The notes beneath the pieces are model-generated. The model had not been told where the DNA came from. It saw nothing but the letters and a program-made list of their open reading frames with translations, and ran no database searches. From the NCBI GenBank assembly GCA_963576725.1, contig OY755252.1, positions 56,759,985-56,823,984 on the forward strand: a stretch of 64,000 bases of DNA, given 5' to 3'. This stretch comes from Azorinus chamasolen. Lineage: Eukaryota; Mollusca; Bivalvia; Cardiida; Solecurtidae. Positions 29,701 through 39,460 of the stretch are shown here, piece by piece. A program made the position numbers and the translations under genes. Numbering within the stretch: the first letter of the stretch is position 1; each line of letters opens with the position of its first letter.

Positions 29701-32700
29701 GACCAGGATCAGGATGATGTTTTATCCATCCTTGCTAACCCAGAGGACCCTTTCTTTCAAGAATTGGGTACCCAGGGTAATTCTGAATTAGAAGACTCTC
29801 TCTCATCTTCTCTTGAAGAGCCCGAAAGTCACTCTAATTCTTTTGACAAGGCCTGTGAGGACTGCTTTGCAATCCTCCCGCCCTCTGTCTGCCCTAGACC
29901 CCAGCCTATGTGTCAAAGTGGAGTAGTTTCTTCGATCCTTTTCCTTCAGACACAAAGAGGTGAAACGGTTGGTCCGAATAAATCTCGACCGGCCCTCCCT
30001 CCTTGTCGGGGTCTAGCCACTTGCCTTCCTGACATTGACACGGACTTCCGTTATAGGCCGAAGGCAGGTTGGTCAGTTTCTACTAAGGTTATGCACTCCT
30101 TAGTACCTCCTTCTTCCCTGAGGCTTCCAGCTTCAGTAGATAATCACCCGGGACTCTTTGACCGAATTCCTCTTCTGGATTCTGATAGTCCCCGGGTCGG
30201 TATTAGACCTACCTCTCAACCCTCGCTCTCTATGAGTATGCTTGAGCGTTGGGAATTATGTCAGAGACAACAGATGGGGGTAGCATCCAACGTGGATCTT
30301 TTGTCGGTTGCCCTCTCTGAGGAGCTCCTGTCCGACACCCCTTCTCAAGAGAGAACCCGCCGTCTGGCTTTTCAATTGGGTCTCTCCTCTCAACTTTCTC
30401 TGCGTCTAGGTCTTGCCTCTGCAGCCGAGATGCTCCGCTGCAGAAGGGATGCTTTCCTTCAGTCTGCTTCCAGACTCCAGGACACGTCTAAAGACGAACT
30501 CAGATCTCTTCCTTTCTCATCTGAGCCCCTTTTTGGTGGTCTCATCAGAGAGAAAGAAAAGGCGGATGAGACCACACTTCAAGCTCCTGCTTCAAGTGGT
30601 CCTCCCAATTGGCGGATTCCTAGAGTGCCTAAGGCAAAATCCACCAAACAGTCGGGCAGGAAGCAGTCGGCTCAGCCAGCTCCTGCTCCCCGCCAGCGCG
30701 CCTAGGCCCTGCTCCTGTCTCTCCTCAGAATAGAGGCCCAGCACAGGGACAGAACCGGCCCTCTCGCCCTTTCTCAAGAGGGTCTGGTCCTTCTAGGCAC
30801 CAGCCCTAGGGACTCGCCCTTTCTACCCCCCCCCCCCTCTGATCCGACCCCTTTTGCCAGTGGGCGCCAGGCTCCTGCACTTTGCCACGGCCTGGGACAA
30901 CATTACTCAGGACCCCTGGACTCTGTCCATTGTGGAATCGGGCTATCGTATCCCACTGGATCGACAGCCCCCTCTTTCCAGGGTCCCCCTACATCTCTCG
31001 TCGGATCACCCTCATATGCAGAATGCAGTTATGTCACTTCTGCAAAAAGGGGCGGTAGAAAGGGTTCGGAACGAGAACACACCGGGATTTTACAGCCGCC
31101 TGTTTCTCGTTCCAAAGAAAAACGGCATGTTTCGGCCCATCATCGATCTTTCAACCCTAAATCGGTTCTTAAAGATCGATTCTTTCAAGATGGAGACGGT
31201 GGCTACCATTCGGTTGGCAATCAAACCAAACCAATGGGCCGTCTCCCTCGATCTGTCGGATGCTTACTTTCACGTACCTATTCATCCTTCAGACAGACAT
31301 CTCCTTCGCTTTTGCCACAGGGGCACTGTCTATCAATTCCGGGCTCTGCCTTTCAGCCTTTCTACGACACCCAGAGTCTTCACAAAACTCATGGGGACCG
31401 TAGCGGCCTTTCTCCGCCAGAGCGGAGTTGTTCTTATTCAATACTTCGACGATTGGCTGTTACACCTTCTCAATCGTCAGACCCTCCTTCTCAATCTCCA
31501 ATTCTGTTGGAAAATTGTCTCTCAGTTGGGTCTCGTATTGAATGCGGAAAAATCAGATCTGATCCCGTCTCAAGACTTTGTCTTCGTGGGATTAAATTTT
31601 CTGACGAACTCCAGCTTAGTCAGGATTTCTCTTCAACGTGTAGAGAATACCCTACACCTGCTTTCTCTGTTCAGTCAGAAGGATCGCTGCTCTGCTCGCT
31701 CTCTTCTGTCTCTACTGGGAGTTCTCAATTCCGCAGCAGATTTTGTGTCTCTAGGCAGGCTTCATTTACGCCCGCTCCAGTTTTACCTGCTGACACAATG
31801 GCGTCCTCGTCTAGACGCTCTGTCCGTTTCTGTTCCAATCCTACCTATTTTCCACACTGCTCTTCAGTGGTGGAAGGTGAAGGATCGCTTCCTTCAAGGA
31901 GTGCCGATTGCTCCTCCGGATCCAGATCTTTTTCTGATCTCGGATGCCAGCAATCAGGGCTGGGGAGCCCATTTGGAGCCTCTCGGACTCATGACTTCGG
32001 GCCTTTGGTCGAATGCCGAGTCCCAGCTCCATATCAACAATCTCGAACTCCTGGCTGTTCTGAAAGCCTTGGAATTCTTCGAGATGAAGGTTCGCAACCT
32101 TTGTGTGTTAGTACAGACAGACAATACAACAGTTGTGTCTTACATCAAGAGACAAGGGGGGACACACTCCCTCTCCCTCTTCAAGGGCACGAGGGATCTA
32201 CTCTTATTTTGTCACAACAGACAGATCACTCTGCTCGCCAAGCATCTGCCGGGCAGACTGAATGTCTTGGCGGACGGCCTCTCTCGCAGACGTCAAGTAC
32301 TACCTGCCGAGTGGACCCTCCACTAAACTGTAGTGACTCAGATCTTTCACATGTTCGGGTTTCCGTCAGTGGATCTCTTTGCCACCAGGTTCAATCATCG
32401 ACTCCCGCTGTATGTGTCTCCAATCATGGATCCAGCAGCTTGGGCGGTCGATGCTCTGTCTTTTCCGTGGGACCGACTGTTCGGGTATGCTTTTCCCCCG
32501 TTCATTCTGATCCCCACGGTTCTCCGGAAGATCGCTCTGTCGGATTGCAGGATCCTCCTGATCGCCCCCCCTGTGGCCTCAGCGAGCCTGGTTCAACGAT
32601 CTTCTCAGTCTCTTATTCGAGTTTCCACGGTCGATCCTGCCCAGTCGGGATCAACTCTCTCAGAAGGGCGGGGTTCTCCACAGGGACCCCGCTATCTTCC

Positions 32701-35700
32701 ATCTTCACGTCTGGCCGTTATCAGGACGGGTCTCCGAAAGAGAAAGTTTTCTCAACTGGTTGCCAACCTCGTCGCCAAGGCCAGACGATCCTCCACTACC
32801 ATTGTTTACAATGCCAAGTGGAGAATCTTTTCGGATTGGTGTCGTTCAAAACAGATTAATCCAATCTGTCCCACTATCCAAGACATTGCCAACTTTCTAG
32901 TTTTCCTCTTTCTAGAGAAGAATCTAGCTGTCAGCACTATTAAAGGGTATAGAGCTATGTTATCTCATACCCTTAGTTTCAGAGATATTAAGGACATCGG
33001 TTCTCACCCAATCCTTTCTGAATTGGTTCGAGCCTTGGAGCTTCAGAGACCGGTTTCTCGCTCTCTTTTGCCTAAGTGGGATCTGTCGTGTGTTCTCTGG
33101 TCACTTACTAAAGCGCCCTATGAGCCATTAGATAAAGCGACCTTGACTCATGTCACGTGGAAGACTGTGTTTCTCTTCACTTTTGCTGCGGCTAAACGCA
33201 GAAGCGAAATTCATGCCTTATCTGTAGAAGAAGGCTTTCTTCGCTGGAATTCTGACGGGTCAGTTTCCTTAATGTGTCAGCCTGGTTTTTTTAGCTAAAA
33301 CCCAGCTTCCGTCAGTAGCTTCAGATCCGTTTGTTGTACCCAGTCTCTCGAAAGATTTGGATCATTGGAACCCTGATCCAACCCTCTGTCCTGTCAGAGC
33401 CCTTAAGTTCTATCTTAAGAGGGTTCAGTTCCTGAGGGGAAATAGGAAAAGGCTTTTTATCCCTATTAAAGGTCATAAAGAAATCTCAGCAGCGTCTATT
33501 TCTCGCTGGATTGCTTCTGCCATCAAATTGGCTTACTCTGACCTATCTGATCTAGATCTCGACTTTTTAAAGATCAGGCCACATGAGCTCAGAGCTCTGT
33601 CTACTTCTTGGGCTTTCATTAATCATGCGCCCTTGGATGAGATTCTCAGGGCTGCTTCTTGGAAGAATAGTTCTACTTTCTCTTCCTTTTATCTGCGCTC
33701 TTTTGCGACTCTTCAGAGCAATCTGCTCTCTCTAGGTCCTCTCGTGGCCTCTCAACGAGTTGTTTAACTCCTTGGCTTTCATTCCGTGTTCTTGGCCTAC
33801 GGTGCGACCAATTACGGTTACTAGTAAAAGTTATGAAAGCAGTATATCTAAGAAAATTTTCTCCTGAAACTATGTTTTCGAGAAATTTCTACAGCCGAGT
33901 CTTGGTGTTGTTCTGGTGAGTATACCTTCCCACCTTTGCGACAAAGTCAGCATATTTCACAGCAGGTAATGTATTTTGCTACTAAAATGAGATTTTTAAA
34001 GTAAAATCTGTTTTAGTTAGAAATACTTACCTGCTGTGAAAGGGATTGCCCTCCTCCCACCCCGCAATTAATTGTTGTTTTTGGGAGCAAATAACCAATG
34101 ATCTTAATTGTGGAATGCTGGGAGCATTTATAATGAGGTATGGCTAACGGGCGGGCCATACGGTATATGCGGTACTTTTTTATTCTGGTCATAAGGTTAA
34201 ATCAAATAACCTAAGCATATTTCACAGCAGGTAAGTATTTCTAACTAAAACAGATTTTACTTTAAAAATCTCATTTTCCTAGAAGAATTAAAGTGTCATA
34301 TCTAAAACTAATAATTTGAATTCTTCTACTGGATGAATTGTAAATTTTCATTATAGAACTACAGTTTGTCCTTGGACAGACTGTGATTGGAATCTGTACT
34401 AGTAGAATAGTTGATTGTCCTGTGATGTATTAGGATCAGAGTCTGTCCTAGGAGAGAATGCGATCGCAATCTGTCCTAGGAGAATCGACGATTGTCCTGA
34501 ATCGCAATTTCTACTATGACATATATATATATAATTTTATAAACTCTGTTTGCAAAGGCATAGAAAAGCTTATTTATGGAGTATAGAATTAACCTTTACC
34601 CGATGAATATTCATGTGAGGAAATAATGACATCATGAATATGAATTTATCATCATCATCATCATAATCATCATCATCATCCAACTTTTTTATTAATTCTG
34701 AGATAATGATGGAGCCTGGCTGTTCAGCCAGGAGCAAAGTCTCCCTCTCCATGCTTGACGGTAATGAGGGCTGGTGGAGAACATCCCAAGGGACTCTCAG
34801 TCATGCTTAATTAGGTCCTCCAAGGATATCATAAGCCTGCCTGGAGTCTCTTGTGTTGGGACATTCACTTGTCTGGCTTAGGCAATCCAACCTGATCGAC
34901 CAAGCTATCTCAGCCTACTTGCCTGTTTCTCATTAACACTTTCCTCCATAAATACGCCTTTGTAACAACCACTTCTTGAAACCATTGTAATAAATGGAGC
35001 ATTTGTTCCTATAGTAGCAAATGCTTTATTTATCACAATGGTTTCAAACTAAAAAATTCTAAAATTTTACTTTCCTCTAGTAAATGCTCCTTTTGAGTAG
35101 ATTCATTCAAAGAGGTTTGGTCTAAAAATAGCCTTTGGGTGAATGGGTTAATTTTTATGATGGCATATGAGCACAAGACGTTTTTGCCGCAGAAGAAACT
35201 ATAGAATAATATCTACATGTACATCATTCCATAATCAAACAGAGCAGATTCTACAGGAACTGTCTGATCTTGATCTACTCTGTTTACAAAGGCATCAAAA
35301 CATGTCTCTGTCAAACAAGAGCAGACACTGATTAGATGGCTCTAGCAGGAGCCATCTGATCTGGGTATATATACTGTTTGCCTAGACTAAGGTGTTAAAA
35401 GACATATTTATGGAGTAATTGTTTAACCCATTCCGTGATATTGATGCCTTTTGACGCCTATGTAGAAGTCACTTTTGTAATCATTGTGGCAAATAGAGCA
35501 TTTGCTCCATAGGAGCAAATGCTCTGTTTAGCACAATGGTTTCAAATCTACAATATTCTAAAAGTTTACTTTTTGTAGGTAGTGCTACTTTTCGTTAGAT
35601 TTATATGAAGAGGTTGGATCTAAAAATAGTATATAAGGTAACGGGTTAACAACATATCTATGCCCCAGGATTATTTATAGATGATTATGTCACAGTTTAA

Positions 35701-38547
35701 AATTATCCAATCTAATATTATCTAATATTCATGCAAGATTCCGCTCATATCGAAATCTCTACCTCTGAAACATGCAGTCATGTTTATTATTTCAGAGAAG
35801 AGGTTCCAGAAGAACTTACAGTTTCGAATGGTTGGCGCGATAGAGAAAGAAAACACAGAGTTAATGGCCGAGTTGATAGAGGCGGGGGTCAACACTAACG
35901 CAACAATTCTTCTCGTCAAAATTCCACTAACACATGCTCTGGACTCACTTACCCTTAATAAGGGTATTTTACGACTGCTTCTCGGTGCCAATACGGAAAC
36001 TGATCCAAATCTAGGAGAGAAAACACCATGGGGACTGAAGCCTTTACATATTGTTGCAAAGCACGGAAATGTAGAAATCGCTAAAATTTTCCTGGAAAGT
36101 CCGAGAGGTTCCTTGGCTGATATAAATATTAGAGATAATGGCGGTGCAACACCGCTGCATTTTGCAATTTTTCATGGACACTTGAACATGGTTGAGTATT
36201 TGATAAGCGAGGGGGCAGATATTTTCGCTGTTGATAATTGCCGTAGATCAAGCCTGCATCGAGCATGTGAAATTAATGCTTTTAAAATTGTGGACATGCT
36301 CTTGGAAAAGGGCGTAAGTGTCAATGTAACAGACAAATATGGGTGGACACCAATTTTTCATAGTGTCTTTTTTCGACATGTGCAAATGGTTAGATATTTA
36401 ATTGAACGAGGGGCTGATGTTGAACTAACAGATATATTTGGGGAATCATTGTTACGTGTAGCATGTTACCTGCAATGGGCTGTTGGCCATGGGAAACACT
36501 ATCCTGTGAAAATTACTGTTGGAACGTCTTTTAACTTTTATGAAAGAACAAAAGGAATTCCGTCTGAATTACTAAAGGAACTTTTGTTTAATCTCGATGA
36601 TCGGATATACGATTTATCAGATTTCTTTGAACATTTCAATATGTTAAAACTCTTGGTAAATTCTGGTACAGATCCAAACACGTACCGCTCTGACGGACAC
36701 GCTCAGACAGGATTGTTTGATGGTAAGTCAGTTAGTTCAGTTTATTTCCATGATCAATCGGTCTGTTGCTATGAAACATGATTCATAAACACTTTCCCTG
36801 GTAGAGACACCTTTTAACATCTTTGCAAACAGAGTAGGAGTCCAGAGCTCCAGATAAGATGCGTAAATTAAAACATTTTCAAGAATCAGAGCTCCAGATA
36901 AGATGCGTAAATTGAAATATTTTCAAGTATAACTTCTTTATTTCTCCACCAAAACCTATGTTGTGACCACTCTTTAGAATCGCCTCGAAGAGACGATTCT
37001 AAAGAGTGGTCACAACATAGGTTTTGGTGGAGAAATGACGATTTTAGTATTTAAGTACGCACCGTTATCTGTAGCTCTGAAGAATAACTTCTTTATTTTG
37101 CATCCAAACCCTATACTGAGACCACTCTTTAGAATCGTCTCGAAGAGATGATTCTAAAGAGTGGTCATTGTATAGGGATTGATGGAGAAATTATATTTTT
37201 AGTATTTGGGTACGCACCAGAAGTCTTCTGATTAGGATCTACTCTGTTTGCTTATTCTTATTGAATAATATAGATCTGATTCTACAGTTTCTACCATGGC
37301 TAAATATCCATGATGTCATTATTTCTTACTTGAATACTCAACAGGGAAAGAGTTAATTTTAATCCATCCTTAGCAAGGCTGTAGGAAAGGGGTAGGACAG
37401 AATGAAAGTAATGCAGAAAGCCCCTATGGGAGAATTATTCATAACTTTTATCCTGCATTAAGCTACCACCTACCTTATAGACCCATAATAAATGGTCTGT
37501 TTGGTCACAAAATTGAAGGCAGATTGGTATTTTAATATTACCCTTTTTACTCTATTAACAAACGTATGCGAATAGTGCAGACCCAAATTAAACTGCTGCT
37601 GAAGGAGTACTGTAGGTTGATCAGGATCTACACTATTTGCTAATATGTCAATCTGATTAACCCTTTCCTTCACATATAAAACACATTTTCACACATTTGA
37701 AAACAGAGTGGACCCAGAACAGATGGCTCCAGTAAGAACCATCTGATCAGGATCTGCTCTGTTTGCTTATGTCATTTCGTAGATTTGATTTTACAGTTTC
37801 CATCATAGTGAGAAAAATTCCTTTTCCATGTTCCATTTCATTGATTCTGTCAATGAATAGTAATGAAGTGACAAAATCTTGAAAGACTCGCGGCAGACGA
37901 CATTGTTTGTAGTTGGCAATTACTTAACCCTTCCCTTCATAAATACGCCTTAAAAATGTCTACGCCTCTGAAAAAATCACCTATTGAAACCATTGTGATA
38001 AAAAGAGCATTTGCTCCTATTGGAGCAAATGCTCTATTTATCATAATGGTTTCAAACTACAAAATTCTAAAAGTTTCCTTTTCTCTAGTTAATGCTTCTT
38101 TTCGGTAGATTTATTCAAAGTGGTTGTATCTAAAAATAGCCTATGAGGGAATGGGTTAAACAGAGAAAGGGTTAAAAGCTTTCAAAATGGTTTCTGAATG
38201 GGTGTTTGAATTTTAAGGTAAATAGGGTATAAATAATATGTTCTTTATAATCATTTTCAGCTCTTGCTAAAACCCGGGCCTATCTTGTGCTGGCAGGTTC
38301 TATCTTGGAGTCGTCTGATCCATGGGTAACAAAGGATACTGATTGGCGAGCCTGGTTTGCTGAACAGTTTAACGAACAGTACAGTCTGAAACGCCAGTGC
38401 CGACGCATCATCAGACGTTGTCTAAGAGATACACGCCGTATTAATGGAGCCGTTGATGAACTGTCTCTTCCCAGTAGCATGAAGATGTACTTGCAGCTGA
38501 ATGATTATGAGATCTTGTTGGGTGGGCTTACAGAATATGAACAATAG
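26668..38547 (+). CDS. Ankyrin-repeat and SOCS-box protein (join 26668..26773, 35796..36722, 38261..38547)
   Basis: Complete 439-residue reading frame in three exons; both junctions are GT-AG in phase 1. Residues 1-35 hold a proline run and an acidic patch (LLAEEDDEYK). Residues about 45-340 are ankyrin repeats with clear TPLH-type turns (KPLHIVAKHG, ATPLHFAIFHGH, SSLHRACE, TPIFHSVF). Residues 386-430 are a SOCS box: BC-box SLKRQCRRII fits LxxxCxxxI, followed by a Cullin-box-like DELSLPSSMKMYL. In the ASB family the ankyrin part holds a substrate and the SOCS box recruits Elongin B/C and Cullin-5 for ubiquitination. The start is fixed by an in-frame TGA at 26632 just upstream. I cannot assign it to a numbered vertebrate ASB. 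Intron 1 (9 kb) contains a DIRS element. Confidence 0.87.
27085..27262. repeat. B-family MITE
   Basis: Hairpin about 27092-27159 (GAGCATTTGCTCCACAGGAG), then CTAGTAAATGCTCC and GCCTATATGAGGTTAA. Confidence 0.75.
27319..27610 (-). mobile_element. Hairpin plus GTCT microsatellite element
   Basis: Hairpin 27320-27348 (ATACGCCTGTTT...AAACAGGGCGTAT), then CTGTCTGTCCCTCTGTCC, a single core with CAAGGTCAAGGTCGCAC, and the end GACGGGCGTATAT. Confidence 0.7.
27957..28102 (+). repeat. DIRS left inverted terminal repeat
   Basis: It matches the reverse complement of 34089-34234 over 146 bp with about two differences (C/T and G/A). Confidence 0.92.
28315..30705 (+). CDS. DIRS gag-like protein
   Basis: 796 residues from ATG 28315 (a GTG further upstream is in frame but has no support). 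The N-terminus MASRHKASCGHFTADWDTHS with later CC..C..C pairs resembles the cysteine/histidine head of DIRS-element gag. The middle is serine-rich, with an arginine/serine tract (residues about 320-410, RRHSSSFSSDDSRRSRRSR). The C-terminal third is helical with hydrophobic repeats. In these elements gag is thought to form the RNA particle. After the stop the next frame continues with similar proline/glycine-rich composition to about 30811, which suggests a frameshift near 30700. Confidence 0.8.
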   Translation: MASRHKASCGHFTADWDTHSSVCFSCCGCSAEDPCQFSTAWSSETWGLASRRGSQARRSSTPARSDSEFSRKPKKPKKNVSSSSGSSGSTTQPIHQLAAVKVPTSVPGRGSLFRPGNIPLPVTSPSGAFHLASPGGVSPGLPGRPLQGHPVLATALTGSGYIASPAKQVSHLSRSTTHVSGKCTLAPGQPAIANPVHSSISTSGLTRSISVGSTSITRSATHATTGAIVNSSPVFYTGQTKATGVKVSCSSDVSFVNTNNFFGSVSSVSATNETTHPFLSIEQTSSNFVPDYTLSSAELSCRAESPSPIRPSRSRKRRRYSSSSSSSAYRHRRRHSSSFSSDDSRRSRRSRHRRRSSSKTRHRRHKRHRSSSYDSPPARSRPHQGSRVHQDLPIQMQISDKQGTSFNQTSDPLLSRSPFFYDPKVYSTGNYSLDPPVPVALQATVSGPPVPRVPPTATATRPDQDQDDVLSILANPEDPFFQELGTQGNSELEDSLSSSLEEPESHSNSFDKACEDCFAILPPSVCPRPQPMCQSGVVSSILFLQTQRGETVGPNKSRPALPPCRGLATCLPDIDTDFRYRPKAGWSVSTKVMHSLVPPSSLRLPASVDNHPGLFDRIPLLDSDSPRVGIRPTSQPSLSMSMLERWELCQRQQMGVASNVDLLSVALSEELLSDTPSQERTRRLAFQLGLSSQLSLRLGLASAAEMLRCRRDAFLQSASRLQDTSKDELRSLPFSSEPLFGGLIREKEKADETTLQAPASSGPPNWRIPRVPKAKSTKQSGRKQSAQPAPAPRQRA
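30797..32326 (+). CDS. DIRS reverse transcriptase and RNase H
   Basis: Open from just after a TAG at 30794, with no ATG at its start. A run of 12 C (30826-30837) lies upstream and may mark a slip site or sequencing-sensitive tract. RT motifs: FYSRLFLVPKKNGMFRPIID, ALPFSLSTTPRVFTKLM and the catalytic IQYFDDWLLH at about 31437-31466 (FDD rather than the more common YVDD). The RNase H part, about 31920-32290, shows ISDASNQGWGAHLEP, NNLELLAVLKALEFF and VQTDNTTVVSYI with its acidic residues. It ends at TAA 32324-32326, which is in the same frame as the next open segment and so reads as a nonsense change. Confidence 0.88.
   Translation, partial: APALGTRPFYPPPPLIRPLLPVGARLLHFATAWDNITQDPWTLSIVESGYRIPLDRQPPLSRVPLHLSSDHPHMQNAVMSLLQKGAVERVRNENTPGFYSRLFLVPKKNGMFRPIIDLSTLNRFLKIDSFKMETVATIRLAIKPNQWAVSLDLSDAYFHVPIHPSDRHLLRFCHRGTVYQFRALPFSLSTTPRVFTKLMGTVAAFLRQSGVVLIQYFDDWLLHLLNRQTLLLNLQFCWKIVSQLGLVLNAEKSDLIPSQDFVFVGLNFLTNSSLVRISLQRVENTLHLLSLFSQKDRCSARSLLSLLGVLNSAADFVSLGRLHLRPLQFYLLTQWRPRLDALSVSVPILPIFHTALQWWKVKDRFLQGVPIAPPDPDLFLISDASNQGWGAHLEPLGLMTSGLWSNAESQLHINNLELLAVLKALEFFEMKVRNLCVLVQTDNTTVVSYIKRQGGTHSLSLFKGTRDLLLFCHNRQITLLAKHLPGRLNVLADGLSRRRQVLPAEWTLH
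32327..33767 (+). pseudogene. DIRS linker region and tyrosine recombinase, frameshifted
   Basis: It continues in the RT frame after the TAA. The first part (VDLFATRFNHRLPLYVSP, DPAAWAVDAL) is the conserved stretch between RNase H and recombinase in DIRS polyproteins, where the methylase-like domain is placed in this class. From about 32740 the tyrosine recombinase begins: an SAM-like N-terminal part, then catalytic KRRSEIHAL, RPHELRALSTSWAF and a SSFYLR tyrosine near 33690. The frame closes at 33298 directly after a run of seven T and resumes one base out of phase, to a stop at 33767. The break is a single-base T-run difference. Integrase activity from this copy is therefore unlikely. Confidence 0.85.
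33950..34041. repeat. DIRS internal complementary region
   Basis: It joins the reverse complements of the left and right element ends, meeting at the shared AAAATG. It begins gcatatttcacagcag and ends ctgctgtgaaa, mirroring the two terminal repeats. Confidence 0.9.
34089..34234 (-). repeat. DIRS right inverted terminal repeat
   Basis: Partner of 27957-28102. The right extension (34235-34277) follows it and is copied in reverse in the internal complementary region. Confidence 0.92.
34649..34680. repeat. ATC microsatellite
   Basis: Run of CATCAT with one TAA interruption. Confidence 0.85.
34935..35151. mobile_element. B-family MITE
   Basis: TTAACACTTTCCTCCATAAA to GGTGAATGGGTTAA. Hairpin 34978-35047. 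Confidence 0.78.
35237..35383. repeat. Two A-family hairpins
   Basis: 35237-35293 is shortened. 35313-35383 has apex GGCTCTAGCAGGAGCC. Confidence 0.65.
35423..35649. mobile_element. B-family TTAA MITE, 150 bp before the ankyrin exon
   Basis: TTAACCCATTCCGTGATATT to GGTAACGGGTTAA. Hairpin about 35474-35550 with apex TTTGCTCCATAGGAGCAAAT. Confidence 0.82.
35796..36722 (+). CDS. Ankyrin-repeat exon
   Basis: 927 nt, the bulk of the ankyrin array, between acceptor ttatttcag and donor gtaagt. After the fourth clear repeat a less regular insert (residues about 255-305) precedes a last repeat, FNMLKLLVNSGTDPN. Confidence 0.9.
36830..37230. mobile_element. Two C-family hairpin elements in tandem (intron 2 of ankyrin/SOCS gene)
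   Basis: Hairpins 36940-37037 and 37100-37186, both with TGACCACTCTTTAGAATCG arms and apex TCTCGAAGAGA. The outer ends AGCTCCAGATAAGATGCG and GCACCGTTATCTGTAGCT are inverted. Confidence 0.82.
37670..37900. repeat. A-family TTAA MITE
   Basis: TTAACCCTTTCCTTCACA start. Hairpin 37697-37772 with apex GGCTCCAGTAAGAACC. 3' end worn. Confidence 0.72.
37924..38159. mobile_element. B-family TTAA MITE, 100 bp before SOCS-box exon
   Basis: TTAACCCTTCCCTTCATAAA to GAGGGAATGGGTTAA. Hairpin 37984-38053. Confidence 0.83.
38261..38547 (+). CDS. SOCS-box exon and stop
   Basis: 287 nt after acceptor attttcag. It encodes the linker ALAKTRAYLVLAGSIL, a W-rich segment and the SOCS box, ending TEYEQ and TAG. 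Confidence 0.88.
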
Positions 38548-39300
38548 ATAAATAATTAGGGGATAACCGTTGCATATTTGAAGATTTGCAGCAGTATATC
38601 GGTGGTTTAGATGTCGCAAATTTAGTTTTACATGCGACGCGTTCTAATGTAACCATAGATTTAGATTATTGAAAACAAACAACACTTTAAGACCTTTGAT
38701 ATTTTCTGTTTGTCGTCATAATATGACATCATGAAATATGACGTCATTATTCAGTTACCAGCAGTATATTCAAATTCCAACATAACCCGTTACCCCATAG
38801 AGAGGCCTTTTGGCACCTTTGCAAACAGAATAGACCCAGATCAGATGACCCCTATAATTATGATATACTGTAGTATCTCTAATAAATGCTCCTGGGTGCA
38901 TAACATTTTTTGAAAGGAGCCTCTTGCATTTATGTCTATATAATGAATATTCCGTTTTATCGATTGTCGTTATAATGCATGTTGACTGTATTGATTTTTC
39001 TTTACCTTAAGCTATTGCTTGATATTATTATAGTGGTGTTCAAAAGGTAGTTTAGATTTTTACTGTCTTTTAATTGTATAGGAAAGTTGTGTTTTTTATT
39101 CTCATAGATTTTCATTCATTCATTCATTCACTCATTAATTAATTAATTCATTTATACATTCAGTCATTACACACATCTTTCATAAATCTTATGCATACTG
39201 TTTAGATCCAGATAAGGTGGCAAATAACTCGACATCTCATCTGTTTACACTCTGAGAAATGGAAAAAATGTACTTTTCATAATTGAAACAGAGGACAGTT
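38548..39300 (+). other. 3' flank of ankyrin/SOCS gene
   Basis: AT-rich. It contains an A-family half-hairpin (38818-38850) and a CATT/TTAA microsatellite at 39110-39170. No obvious AATAAA is seen close to the stop. Confidence 0.45.
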
Positions 39301-39449
39301 TAGCAGATATGGAGATAAAACTGTTTTGATGTGCTTTATTAACATGCTCGGTACAGTCTAAAACGCTTACTCATTACTAAGCCGAATGCGGTACTGTATA
39401 AAACCCTGACATATAGTAATGCTGCATTAACATATGACGGTACCTAACA
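39300..39449 (-). repeat. Probable 3' LTR end of a Ty3/gypsy element
   Basis: On the - strand a purine tract AAAAGGGAGA (39460-39450) is followed by TGTTAGGTACCG, a TTTTATACAG box and AATAAA (39340-39335). The distal boundary is not found. Confidence 0.45.
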
Positions 39450-39460
39450 TCTCCCTTTTA

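Larger units (their letters stand above)
27937..34277 (+). mobile_element. DIRS-like tyrosine-recombinase retrotransposon
   Basis: A 6.34 kb element with gag-like, RT-RNase H and tyrosine-recombinase regions on the + strand. It has 146 bp terminal inverted repeats plus short extensions at each end. At 33950-34041 there is a segment whose left part is the reverse complement of the left extension and whose right part is the reverse complement of the right extension. This is the internal complementary region that defines DIRS1-type elements, which replicate through a circle and integrate with a recombinase. Both extremities share CATTTT. It sits in intron 1 of the ankyrin/SOCS gene and inside an older foldback repeat. 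It carries at least one in-frame stop and one frameshift, so this copy is probably dead, though its terminal repeats differ at only about two sites. Confidence 0.92.
27690..34525. mobile_element. Older foldback repeat split by the DIRS element
   Basis: Sequence at 27697-27758 (aattgcgattcaggacaatc, ctcctaggacag, gcgatcgcaatc) is the near-exact reverse complement of 34455-34517. The adjoining AT-rich flanks are also symmetrical (attctactag-type boxes). The DIRS element lies inside this pair of arms. Confidence 0.75.

Noticed and set aside
31234..32859. 541-residue open frame overlapping the DIRS RT on the same strand
   Set aside because: It is serine/proline-rich, lacks domain motifs and lies out of frame with the clear RT-RNase H sequence; it is a shadow.
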